The notes beneath the pieces were generated by a model. It did no database searches and was not told the origin of the DNA. It saw only the letters and a list, made by a program, of their open reading frames with translations. From Methylococcales bacterium (GTDB taxonomy: Bacteria; Pseudomonadota; Gammaproteobacteria; Methylococcales; Methylomonadaceae), in assembly GCA_028714175.1 (NCBI GenBank), contig JAQTMV010000015.1, forward strand, positions 1 to 40,680: DNA of 40,680 nucleotides, in the 5' to 3' direction. Both the position numbers and the translations under genes were made by a program. Shown in pieces: positions 1 to 8,471 of this stretch (positions are counted from its first letter, which is position 1; the number at the start of each line of letters is the position of its first letter).

Positions 1-137
1 TAAGGTCTGATCGCCCAGCGATCTAATACCGGCGTGGAAATTTTACCATACCGGCTCCAGCGGAGCCCTCCCAACGCCAGTTAGCACCAACCATGACTCG
101 TTGGTCTGAGGCAAAGCCTCGTTAGTTTTGTTGACCA
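1..137. other. Gene-free window edge with two small palindromes
   Basis: I see no gene here. Two short hairpins are visible: a 6-bp stem at 53-58/62-67 with a 3-base loop, and a 5-bp stem at 108-112/116-120 with an AAA loop. They lie just downstream of the minus-strand Hsp70 operon and could help end its transcript. Neither is followed by a T run on the minus strand, so an intrinsic terminator is not supported. Confidence 0.4.
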
Positions 138-551
138 TTACAGTTGTTTGTTGGTAGACATTTCTATTATATCTTTCACCAGCAAATATCTTGTAAACCC
201 GTACAACTGCTTTAAAAATTTATTATCAGGGTTTAAATCGCACAACAGTGAGAGTGACTCTTTTGCTTCTGTATAGTCCTTTTTTTCCAATAATCCTAAC
301 ACGTTTTGGCATTGCTGCCGGATAATAAAATCACGGAAAACCAATGCTAAGGGTATTTGTTTGAGATGGATGGATTTGGATAAAGCCAGGTTTGCCATTT
401 GCGGTTCATGCGCAAGCCAAAACTGCAGGGCTTTGCTTAACCAATGCCTTGCCAGTTGTTCGCAGCCGTGAACACTGCCTAGATCGGCTTGACAACGAGG
501 ACAGAACTGTGCCCCCCTTAATCGCGCATTGCAGCAAGGGCAGCGTTCCAT
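138..551 (-). CDS. Small zinc-ribbon protein, last gene of the Hsp70 operon
   Basis: This 137-residue protein has no family I can name. It begins MERCPCC and has a four-cysteine zinc-ribbon pattern, C4-x2-C7 and C17-x2-C20. The rest is mostly helical and ends in a TPR-like stretch (about residues 70-125) with a polar tail. The start is chosen at 551 because that ATG overlaps the TGA of the upstream Hsp70 gene as TGATG, a translational-coupling arrangement. The longer frame to 632 would run 27 codons back into the Hsp70 gene. Position and coupling suggest it works with the chaperone, perhaps as a client- or partner-binding adaptor; that is inference. No signal peptide or membrane segment is visible, so it is probably cytoplasmic. 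Confidence 0.7.
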   Translation of the reverse strand: MERCPCCNARLRGAQFCPRCQADLGSVHGCEQLARHWLSKALQFWLAHEPQMANLALSKSIHLKQIPLALVFRDFIIRQQCQNVLGLLEKKDYTEAKESLSLLCDLNPDNKFLKQLYGFTRYLLVKDIIEMSTNKQL

Positions 552-2290
552 CAGGATTCCAGATAATAGATAATGTCGGCTAATTTTGCCACGGACTCTT
601 GCAAGCGGCCATCGAGACCAGCTTCGATACAACTGTTAATGTCTTCGATCAAGTCAATCATATCCTCTTTGTCTTCATCGGATGATATGTCGAATAAGGC
701 TTCGGCTTTGGCGATCAGTTTGCGTGCCTCGACGATTTCCGGCGCCTCATTTTTAACAACCGCACGGATAGTTTCATTTTGTCCGAACAGTTTATTGATG
801 CGTTGTTTGGCAGTATCCAACGCGCCGTGTTCAAAGCGCGAGATGGCGTTTTTGATCGTGATCGATTTTTCCAGGCCGGTCGCTTTTTCCTGCGCGGAAA
901 CATGCAGCATACCGTTAAGATCAAGGGCCAACGTAAGCGTAATTACGTTGCCGGCCTCAACATCCTGTAAACCTTCAACGAGAAATTCGCCAATTTTTAT
1001 ATTGTTCAATGCGTCAGGATCTTCACCCTGATAGATTGTTACATTAACAACTTCCTGGCCATCATGATTGGTTACGAAGGCTTCGGTTTTACGATTCGGC
1101 AGTGCAGTATTTTTGTGAATAATAGGGACATAGGTAAACGGATAATATTCGTCATTCAAATAAGCTATAGCACTGGTGCCGTAAGTATAGGGTGTGACAT
1201 CGACCAGCACGGCGTTTACTTCCTGTCCGCTAATCATCGCGGCCTGAATCGCAGCGCCCATCGCGACACATAAATCGGGATCGACTTCGCTGTGCGGCTC
1301 AAAACCGAATTCATTATAGAGTCGTTCACGAATACACGGTGTGCGCGTCGAGCCGCCCACCAAAAGGATTTCATCAATGTCGGCGGGAGTTAATTTCGCA
1401 CCTTTCATCGCAATATGCACGGCGTCAATGGTAGCGTTGATATAGTCTTCGATCATGTCTTCGTAATCGATTCGGGATAGCTCTAAAGACAAATGAATGG
1501 CCGCGCCTTCATGCTCCAGCAAGTATTCTTCTTCAATCTTTGCATAAGGCTGATCGGAAAGTACTAATTTTGCATTTTCCGCGGCACGCGTGATACGCGC
1601 CAGTGCCTTGCTGTGCTGGCGTAGATCGATGCCCTGTGTTTCCTGCAGATGATCGAGAATATGTTCAATGATCTGTTGATCGAAATCATCGCCGCCCAGA
1701 TGGTTGTCGCCATGACTGGACAGCACTTCGACAACGCCGGCTTCAATATTCACGACCGAAACGTCAAATGTGCCGCCGCCCAGGTCATAAACCAGCATGC
1801 GTTTTTGTTCAACCTGACTGCCTCCATAAGCCAGAGCAGCGGCGGTAGGTTCATTAATCATGCGCACGACTTCCAGTCCTGCAATTTCCCCGGCTTCGCG
1901 TGTGGCCTGACGCTGTGCGTCAGAAAAATACGCAGGTACGGTAATTACGGCTTTGGTAACCGGTTGATCAACGTGCTGTTCCGCAATGGCTTTAAGGCGC
2001 TTCAGAATTATGGCTGAAATTTCCTGTGGCGCATAGGCATGACCGGCCAAATTCACTTGAATGTCCTGCCCCATCAAACGCTTGATGGATTTAACCGTCC
2101 GTTCCGGGTAAACCAGATACTGGTTTCTGGCGCTTTCGCCAACCAGAATATCACCCTGATCATCAATACCTACAAAAGACGGTAAGATTTTCCTGTTGTT
2201 GTCAGCAATCACCACCACTTGGCCATTCTCTACAATGGCAACTTCCGAGTTGGTCGTTCCCAAATCAATTCCGATAATTATTTCGTTCAT
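551..2290 (-). CDS. Accessory Hsp70 chaperone (DnaK/HscC-like)
   Basis: An ATP-driven Hsp70 chaperone of 579 residues, shorter than DnaK (about 640) and close to the HscC type (about 560). The nucleotide-binding domain covers about residues 1-375. It has the phosphate-1 loop GIDLGTTNSE near the N-terminus, the connect motif INEPTAAALAYG, the phosphate-2 motif DLGGGTFDVSVV and the adenosine motif LLVGGSTRTP. A beta substrate-binding domain follows to about 490, then a short helical lid. The long lid and acidic tail of DnaK are missing, which is usual for specialised Hsp70s. It lies downstream of its own grpE-like and J-like genes, so it looks like a self-contained machine separate from the housekeeping DnaK. 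HscC is the best family name, but the assignment between HscC and other short Hsp70s is inference. The client is unknown. Confidence 0.9.
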   Translation of the reverse strand: MNEIIIGIDLGTTNSEVAIVENGQVVVIADNNRKILPSFVGIDDQGDILVGESARNQYLVYPERTVKSIKRLMGQDIQVNLAGHAYAPQEISAIILKRLKAIAEQHVDQPVTKAVITVPAYFSDAQRQATREAGEIAGLEVVRMINEPTAAALAYGGSQVEQKRMLVYDLGGGTFDVSVVNIEAGVVEVLSSHGDNHLGGDDFDQQIIEHILDHLQETQGIDLRQHSKALARITRAAENAKLVLSDQPYAKIEEEYLLEHEGAAIHLSLELSRIDYEDMIEDYINATIDAVHIAMKGAKLTPADIDEILLVGGSTRTPCIRERLYNEFGFEPHSEVDPDLCVAMGAAIQAAMISGQEVNAVLVDVTPYTYGTSAIAYLNDEYYPFTYVPIIHKNTALPNRKTEAFVTNHDGQEVVNVTIYQGEDPDALNNIKIGEFLVEGLQDVEAGNVITLTLALDLNGMLHVSAQEKATGLEKSITIKNAISRFEHGALDTAKQRINKLFGQNETIRAVVKNEAPEIVEARKLIAKAEALFDISSDEDKEDMIDLIEDINSCIEAGLDGRLQESVAKLADIIYYLES

Positions 2291-2308
2291 AAGATGTATT
2301 AATAAATG

Positions 2309-2956
2309 TTAGAGTTTATTGACTTTGACTTCTGCAAGACGCAGGACATTTTCTTCAAAAAGAAAACCTTTACGCAGCTCCTCGATGACAATCCCATTAT
2401 CAAGTTTTGGATCATGACTGATTTCAACTGCACTCATCATGCGAGGATCCAGCAGCTTGCCAATGCAGTCTATAGCGTGGACATTGTGGCGCTGTAACAG
2501 CTGTTCAAAGCGTTTGAGCGTCATGGACTGGCCTTTTTTAAAGGATTTTATAAAGCGGACATCCTGTTTTTTTGAATGGCTGAACAACGATGAAACCGGA
2601 TGGTAGTTTTGCAAAACCCCAAAACCTACGGTGAGCCGATCATAAATATCGACAATGTCCAGGAGCACTGTGCGCAGGGTTTCGCTACGCATTTGCTGCA
2701 AGCGTTCGCTGTGTATGGCAAGTTCTTCGACAAGTGCTTTATTATCAGTCTGCAGAATCTTCAGGGCATCATTGAGGGTGTCCAGTGTAGTTTTGAAGTG
2801 CCTTGATTCGGCTTTAACTTCGCTTTTTAAGCCAGCCATTTCGCTGAGCAACGTAGTCAAGTCAGGCTGTTCGGCACTGAGTGTATGGGCCAGATCGGTT
2901 TGCTCCAGATAACTCTGGAATTCTTCCAGCAAGCGGCTTTTTTGTGTGTCATTCAT
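2309..2956 (-). CDS. GrpE-type nucleotide exchange factor of the accessory Hsp70
   Basis: A 215-residue GrpE-like protein. The first about 110 residues are predicted long helix, as in the GrpE coiled-coil dimer. The C-terminal half carries the recognisable GrpE core: LLDIVDIYDRL, a RFEQLL helix, and the beta-domain with DNGIVIEELRKGF and a final LRLAEVKV. GrpE proteins release ADP from Hsp70. It is divergent from housekeeping GrpE, with a longer loop around residues 118-140. Its ATG overlaps the stop of the J-like gene by four bases (ATGA at 2953-2956), and its stop lies 18 bases before the Hsp70 start, so the three are almost certainly cotranslated. It is most likely dedicated to the downstream Hsp70. 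Confidence 0.85.
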   Translation of the reverse strand: MNDTQKSRLLEEFQSYLEQTDLAHTLSAEQPDLTTLLSEMAGLKSEVKAESRHFKTTLDTLNDALKILQTDNKALVEELAIHSERLQQMRSETLRTVLLDIVDIYDRLTVGFGVLQNYHPVSSLFSHSKKQDVRFIKSFKKGQSMTLKRFEQLLQRHNVHAIDCIGKLLDPRMMSAVEISHDPKLDNGIVIEELRKGFLFEENVLRLAEVKVNKL

Positions 2957-3291
2957 GCTGTTGTCATTTTAGGGTTGCCGATCAGGAAAGTTTTGTCGTC
3001 AATACTGGCGCGCAATAATTTATCGAAATGATCAGCACTTATTAATGACGGCTGTGCGGTGCTGAATGCCTGTTCGAGCAGGGCATCAAAATCGGCTTCC
3101 GGGTAATTAAACAGTGCATGGTTTTCACGGCTTGTTACATTTTTAATGGACTCGTAAGCGCTATGTATTTGTTGAAATTTTTCATGATCGCGGTCGGGCG
3201 GGTTGAGCTTGACCTTCTGCAAATAAGCCTGCTTGATTTCACTATCCGTGGCTTGTTCGGCTACCTCCAATATTTCGTAAGGTGATTTCAT
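2953..3291 (-). CDS. Degenerate J-domain protein with PPD in place of HPD
   Basis: A 112-residue protein whose first about 60 residues follow the J-domain pattern: PYEILEV at the start (compare DYYEILGV), helix II with IKQAYLQKVKL, then the loop, then helix III with KFQQIHSAYESI. The invariant HPD tripeptide that triggers Hsp70 ATP hydrolysis reads PPD here (NPPDRD), and the loop to helix III is about six residues shorter than in DnaJ. There is no Gly/Phe region or zinc domain. The C-terminal 50 residues are unassigned. It lies between the TPR gene and the grpE-like gene and overlaps the latter by four bases. It may bind Hsp70 without stimulating it in the classical way, or belong to a specialised J-like family with PPD/PPE motifs; both are inference. 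Confidence 0.8.
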   Translation of the reverse strand: MKSPYEILEVAEQATDSEIKQAYLQKVKLNPPDRDHEKFQQIHSAYESIKNVTSRENHALFNYPEADFDALLEQAFSTAQPSLISADHFDKLLRASIDDKTFLIGNPKMTTA

Positions 3292-3307
3292 AAGTGTCTG
3301 CTATTTG

Positions 3308-5827
3308 TTAAAAAAACGGAAATGACGTGGGTTTTGAAGTTGCTTTTTGACCCTTAAGACATGCAATAATCTTTTCAGCCGTTACGCCTATATCTATACC
3401 GAGGTCATCAGCAGCTTTCAGCATTAAAAAGGCATAAAATGCCTCAGGGTAATCATTGAACAGATCGAACATCTTATTCACATTGTTTGATAAATAGTCA
3501 GCGGCGAGTAACTTAAGCATCCTCTCTGGGGAGTTTTTTTTAGTAAATTCAGCCGTTTTCCTTTCGAGTTGCTCGAATAAATCTTCGGGCAGATGACCAA
3601 ATAGCTCATCTATTGGGTCCTCGTATTCGTCATCATCGCTACCGCCAAATAATGAATCAAAAATATTGAAACCGGGCGGCCTGTGCGATTCATAATATTG
3701 ATCTAGAAATTTACCGATCAGGGCGGTGGCGCGCTGGTCTTTTTGCTCTTGAGCGATTTTTAAACTCTCTTGCAATCGATAGCTGTTTATATCAGAACAT
3801 TTTGCGGGATTGCCGTTGGCTTCGGAATATATACGATAGAACTTCCAGATTGGCTTATCCCATTGCGACAGGGCAATTTTGACACAAGCACGTAATAACT
3901 CAAAATGCTGGATACGATCCAGACATTGGCACAGTGTCAATAGTGTTTCTTCGCTATAGTTCTGTTTGAGTGATTGTTTGATAATGGTTTTTACGTTTTC
4001 CAGCGACTTATGCAGTAGCGCCTGGCTTACGTTATCATCAGCGTATTGCTGGATCAGTTGAGCGAGCTGAACTATTTCTTGCTGGGACAGCAAATAATCT
4101 TTTGCCAGTGGCGGCAATTCTTTTAATACGGGGGCGCTCTGCAAATCCAATAATAACGCTTCCAGAGTGGCGCAAAAATAGGCATATACAAGCCCATCAT
4201 TTAATTTTTGCACAGATTCTGCAATTAACACAGCGCCCTGTTTTTTATCCTCTGCAACAAAAACAAGAAAACCCCGCATTAACTGCGCCTGTGTCTGGTA
4301 ACGTTTGCCGATCGTTATCTGTTCCGCCTGTTGAATTTCCTTTTCAACCAGATGAAATTTTTTACTATTAATTAATTTACGTGCGTGAGCCAAGTGGCTG
4401 GTAAATAGAACCTGTTTGGCAGAAGTGTTTACGGGATCAATTTTTAATAAGGCCTGCGCATATTGTGTCGCTTTTTTAAATGCTTTGTTACGCGTAGAGG
4501 CTTTTATCGCCAGACCTAACATCTCAACATCGTTGGGAAACTTCTTGATGCTTTTATCCAGCCATTCCTTATAGACATCGGTTTCCTGTTCCTGCCGTTC
4601 ATAATACTGGAGAATTTTGACGTAACTTTCACGATCATCGGGATCATGACCAAGGCTGTCTATCAGCCACGAAACCGCCTCTTCGGGTGTCTGCTGATGC
4701 GCCGCGATATGCCTCATAATCAGTGCTATCCTGAAAGCGTCCTCAGCGCCTTGGTTTTTTAAAACAGCAATGCCTTGCTTCCAGTAATATTCGGCGCCAT
4801 GAAAGTCCCTGTCGTGTTCTCGCAAAAGCGCTTTCAAGCGCCATGCTTCAAAGTCATTGATGGCACCAAAATGCTTGACAAAGTCGCGCTGTCCGGCGGG
4901 GTAGTTTGAAAGCGCGGCGAGGCAGTAACGTTTCGCCAAATCCGTACCAATCAGTGCCTGATACTGAATGGCCAAATTAAATTTTACTTTGTCCGATAAA
5001 CGGTCTTTTTGTTTGGTTAATACATCAAGCAACTCGATCTGTTTTTTAGTTAAGTTTTTTGCAGCTTCAATAATCCTGATTTGTGGCGTGGTCAGTTGCA
5101 GTAAGTCATTAACCAGCGCAGCGCCTTCATGCGTAATAGCAAGCAGCAATGCGCCCGCTTGATGATACGGCGAACCGGCAGGAATTTTAACTAACAGCGA
5201 CTGCGCTTGTTCGACCGCTTCAGGAACCAGGAGGGCCGCTTTCATAAGCGTACGAAAATCACGGAAAGCGGAACGAAACGGCAACTTCTTCAACGCCGGC
5301 TCAATGTCTTCCAGCTTATTGTTCCGGTAAGCATTCAAGGCGTCTTGTACAAAACCCAGATGCATCATGAAAACCGAACCCTTCGGCAGCAGTTCCTGGC
5401 AACTGACTTTATCTGTAATGATCAGCAAACCTAATAAACCGGCAAGATCAGGATAATTTTCGTCCAGCTGTTGCGCGGATAACTGGCCAAGACATTTTTT
5501 GACTTTGGCCATATCATTCGTTTGCAATAGCCAACTGATATAGTGATCATAGGCTTCATGCGGCGGTTCGGCATTTTGGGCATAATTTTCCCATAAAACC
5601 AAAGCTTCTTTGACCATACCTTTTGTGGCGAACGCCAGTGCTCTTTGCAAGTAACACTGTGCCAGAGACTCTCGCCAGGCAGCATTATCCGCACGTTTTA
5701 ACAGGGTTTTGTAAAGGTCAATTGCTTCCTTGTATTGCCCTGCATTCAGCTTGGACGATGCCTGGCTTTCAAGAACACTGAGATCTGGATCACCGGATTT
5801 AGGCGTGCTGAATGGTTTTTTCTTCAT
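3308..5827 (-). CDS. Large TPR-repeat protein heading the Hsp70 operon
   Basis: An 839-residue, mainly helical protein without a signal peptide. TPR-like helix pairs are visible near the N-terminus (AGQYKEAIDLYKTLL, about residues 28-42), around 330-430 (DFHGAEYYWKQGI, PEEAVSWLIDSL) and 430-490 (KKATQYAQALLKIDP). Near residues 720-760 is a strongly acidic low-complexity segment (GGSDDDEYEDPIDELF). TPR proteins are common docking partners of Hsp70s. Its stop is 16 bases before the J-like gene, so it is the first gene of a five-gene minus-strand operon. It probably recruits the client or target complex for the chaperone; this is inference from architecture and context. I do not recognise a named orthologue. 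Confidence 0.8.
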   Translation of the reverse strand: MKKKPFSTPKSGDPDLSVLESQASSKLNAGQYKEAIDLYKTLLKRADNAAWRESLAQCYLQRALAFATKGMVKEALVLWENYAQNAEPPHEAYDHYISWLLQTNDMAKVKKCLGQLSAQQLDENYPDLAGLLGLLIITDKVSCQELLPKGSVFMMHLGFVQDALNAYRNNKLEDIEPALKKLPFRSAFRDFRTLMKAALLVPEAVEQAQSLLVKIPAGSPYHQAGALLLAITHEGAALVNDLLQLTTPQIRIIEAAKNLTKKQIELLDVLTKQKDRLSDKVKFNLAIQYQALIGTDLAKRYCLAALSNYPAGQRDFVKHFGAINDFEAWRLKALLREHDRDFHGAEYYWKQGIAVLKNQGAEDAFRIALIMRHIAAHQQTPEEAVSWLIDSLGHDPDDRESYVKILQYYERQEQETDVYKEWLDKSIKKFPNDVEMLGLAIKASTRNKAFKKATQYAQALLKIDPVNTSAKQVLFTSHLAHARKLINSKKFHLVEKEIQQAEQITIGKRYQTQAQLMRGFLVFVAEDKKQGAVLIAESVQKLNDGLVYAYFCATLEALLLDLQSAPVLKELPPLAKDYLLSQQEIVQLAQLIQQYADDNVSQALLHKSLENVKTIIKQSLKQNYSEETLLTLCQCLDRIQHFELLRACVKIALSQWDKPIWKFYRIYSEANGNPAKCSDINSYRLQESLKIAQEQKDQRATALIGKFLDQYYESHRPPGFNIFDSLFGGSDDDEYEDPIDELFGHLPEDLFEQLERKTAEFTKKNSPERMLKLLAADYLSNNVNKMFDLFNDYPEAFYAFLMLKAADDLGIDIGVTAEKIIACLKGQKATSKPTSFPFF

Positions 5828-5891
5828 GAGGGTTGTGGGTAACGCAAGATGTTGTTCTTAAAAACTGGTTAGTAATCTTGAAACTCTGGAA

Positions 5892-8204
5892 TTATTGCTG
5901 CTCCACCGCATCCACTACGCACAAGGCTGCCATGTTCACAATCCGGCGTACTGTAGCGGAGGACGTGAGGATGTGCACCGGTCTGGCGCAGCCAAGTAGC
6001 ACAGGGCCGATTGCGACACCGCTGCCAGCGGCGGTCTTGAGCAGGTTGTAGGCAATATTGGCGGCATCGATATTAGGTAAAACCAGCAAATTGGCGCTGC
6101 CTTTCAACTTCGAATCCGGCATCATTTTTTTCAGCAACTCGTAGTCAAGCGCGGTATCGCCATGTATCTCACCTTCAACTTCCAGCTCAGGCGCATGTTC
6201 CTGGACGATGGCCAGCGCGGCGCGCATTTTTTGCGCAGATTCACTGTCGCTGGTACCGAAGTTGGAATGCGATAGCAATGCGACCCGCGGAACCAAACCA
6301 AAACGTCGCATCTGCTCGGCAGCCAAAATAGTGATTTCAGCGAGCTGTTCGGCACTCGGATTTTCATTGACGTGCGTGTCGACCAACACGACCTGGCGAT
6401 CAGGCAATATAAGGCCATTCATCGCGGCGTAGACATTAACACCTGCACGCTTGCCCAGAACCTGATCGATATAATGCAGATGCTGGGTAGTCGTGCCAAA
6501 GGTGCCGCAAATCATGCCGTCGGCGTAACCTTTATGTATCAGCATCGCACCGATCAAGGTATGGCGGCGGCGCATTTCCAGTTTGGCATACTGCTCGCTG
6601 ACGCCTTTGCGAACTGTCATTGCCAGATAAGTCTGCCAGAAATCGCGGTAACGCTCGTCATACTCCGGATTAACAACCTGAAAATCGACATCGGGCTTGA
6701 TACGCAAACCGAATTTTTCGATGCGGTGCTGCAAAACAGCCGGGCGGGCAATCAGTGTGGGCTGGGCGATATTTTCATCGACCAGGATTTGTACGGCACG
6801 CAGTACGCGCTCTTCTTCGCCTTCGGCAAAGACAATGCGTTTTTTGTCAGCGGGCGCATTCTTGGCAACCTGAAAGACCGGCTTCATGAAGGTGCCGCTG
6901 TGATACACAAATTGTTGGAGGCGATCGAAGTAAGCCTGCATATCCTGGATCGGGCGAGCTGCAACACCCGATTCTTCTGCCGCTTTGGCAACCGCCGGAG
7001 CAATTTTGGTCATCAGGCGTGGATCGAAGGGCAAGGGAATCAGGTAATCCGGACCAAAAGACAAATTGGTGATGCCGTAGGCGGCGGCAACAATATCGGA
7101 TTGTTCAGCCTGCGCCAAATCGGCAAGCGCATGCACGGCGGCAATTTCCATTTTACGAGTGATGGTTGTGGCAACGCAGTCAAGTGCACCTCGGAAAATG
7201 TAAGGGAAGCACAGGACATTGTTGACCTGATTAGGGTAATCAGAGCGGCCCGTGGCAATGATTGCATCTTCGCGCACCGCTTTAACATCTTCGGGCAAAA
7301 TTTCAGGCACTGGATTGGCCAGCGCCAATATCAAGGGCCGGGCTGCCATGGTTTTGACCATGTCTTGTTTCAAAATACCGCCAGCGGAAAGCCCAAGAAA
7401 AATATCTGCGTCGGGCATGATTTCCGCCAGGGTTCTCGCACTTGTCTCCTGGGCAAAGCGCGCTTTATGCGGATCATGTAACTCAACGCGACCTTTATAA
7501 ATCACGCCACCGTGATCGGTAACGTAAATATTCTCAATCGGAAATCCGAGTTCTACAATCAAGTCCAGACAGGCCAATGCCGCCGCGCCTGCACCAGAAA
7601 CAACGAGTTTGCAATTATTAATATCCTTGCCGACCACTTTCAGACCATTCAAAATAGCTGCACCGACAATGATCGCAGTGCCGTGCTGATCATCATGGAA
7701 CACGGGTATTTTCATCCGTTCGCGTAATTTGCGTTCGATATAAAAGCATTCGGGGGCTTTAATATCTTCCAGATTGATGCCACCAAAAGTCGGCTCCAGC
7801 GAGGCAATAATGTCGCACAGTTTGTCCGGGTCCAGCTCGTTTATTTCGATATCAAAGACGTCAATACCGGCAAATTTCTTGAATAGCACGCCCTTCCCTT
7901 CCATTACCGGTTTGGCTGCTAGTGGACCAATATTTCCCAAGCCAAGGACGGCTGTCCCATTGGAAATGACTGCGACCAGATTGCCCCGTGCAGTGTATTT
8001 AAAAACATTGGCAGGATCGGCAACGATTTCTTCACAAGCTGCCGCGACTCCAGGCGAATAGGCCAACGCAAGATCGCGCTGATTGGACAATTGTTTGGTG
8101 GGAGTAACGCTTATTTTTCCTGGACTGGGAAACTCGTGATATTCGAGTGCCGCTTCCCGTAATTGCTGACGCTGTTGTTCTTTTAAATCAATGAGGGTAG
8201 TCAT
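5892..8204 (-). CDS. maeB: NADP-dependent malic enzyme, MaeB type with phosphotransacetylase-like C-terminus
   Basis: Catalyses oxidative decarboxylation of malate to pyruvate with NADPH formation in the cytoplasm. The 770 residues match the MaeB architecture: a malic-enzyme N-half (about 1-430) and a phosphotransacetylase-like C-half (about 430-770), which in MaeB proteins is regulatory and catalytically silent. Visible motifs are [31 protein letters not shown] (substrate and NADP site), [11 protein letters not shown] (metal site) and [12 protein letters not shown] (dinucleotide fold). The C-half ends with the PTA-like [20 protein letters not shown]. The start [10 protein letters not shown] has no competing upstream start. 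A 64-base gap separates its stop from the TPR gene. It supplies pyruvate and NADPH and complements the TCA genes at 25572-31120. Confidence 0.95.
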   Translation of the reverse strand: MTTLIDLKEQQRQQLREAALEYHEFPSPGKISVTPTKQLSNQRDLALAYSPGVAAACEEIVADPANVFKYTARGNLVAVISNGTAVLGLGNIGPLAAKPVMEGKGVLFKKFAGIDVFDIEINELDPDKLCDIIASLEPTFGGINLEDIKAPECFYIERKLRERMKIPVFHDDQHGTAIIVGAAILNGLKVVGKDINNCKLVVSGAGAAALACLDLIVELGFPIENIYVTDHGGVIYKGRVELHDPHKARFAQETSARTLAEIMPDADIFLGLSAGGILKQDMVKTMAARPLILALANPVPEILPEDVKAVREDAIIATGRSDYPNQVNNVLCFPYIFRGALDCVATTITRKMEIAAVHALADLAQAEQSDIVAAAYGITNLSFGPDYLIPLPFDPRLMTKIAPAVAKAAEESGVAARPIQDMQAYFDRLQQFVYHSGTFMKPVFQVAKNAPADKKRIVFAEGEEERVLRAVQILVDENIAQPTLIARPAVLQHRIEKFGLRIKPDVDFQVVNPEYDERYRDFWQTYLAMTVRKGVSEQYAKLEMRRRHTLIGAMLIHKGYADGMICGTFGTTTQHLHYIDQVLGKRAGVNVYAAMNGLILPDRQVVLVDTHVNENPSAEQLAEITILAAEQMRRFGLVPRVALLSHSNFGTSDSESAQKMRAALAIVQEHAPELEVEGEIHGDTALDYELLKKMMPDSKLKGSANLLVLPNIDAANIAYNLLKTAAGSGVAIGPVLLGCARPVHILTSSATVRRIVNMAALCVVDAVEQQ

Positions 8205-8471
8205 GTTCCACCTTAAGTATTGCGATTATTTTATTGTCCAAAACTGAGCTTATCATGGTTATGATCAACCTTGTATGATCCTGGATTTATCAGGTGGCAG
8301 ACGGCATAAGCTTATCTGCCTTATTTGTTTATTAAATGTTACCGCTCATTCTATGACTAGGCATTTAGTCCTCGAAGAGTCAGTGCGAACGGTGTTAAAC
8401 CTTATATTGCTTATCTCTACTTATAGTTAAAGTAAATCGTACAGAAAGCAGCCTGCATGGACTATCTGTAG
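8205..8471. other. Intergenic region upstream of maeB
   Basis: A 267-base spacer between two minus-strand genes. It should hold the maeB promoter and the end of the yjgR-type transcript. A partial palindrome with 6-bp arms (GGCAGA and TCTGCC) around an ATAAGCTTAT core is visible at about 8295-8325. I could not identify a convincing -35/-10 pair or a T-run terminator, and I see no small gene. Confidence 0.35.

Noticed and set aside
551-632. The longer N-terminus of the zinc-ribbon gene starting at 632
   Set aside because: It would overlap the Hsp70 gene by 27 codons; the ATG overlapping the Hsp70 stop is a normal coupled start.
6372-7481. A 369-codon plus-strand frame inside maeB
   Set aside because: It lies antisense to a well-conserved MaeB frame and has no recognisable protein character.
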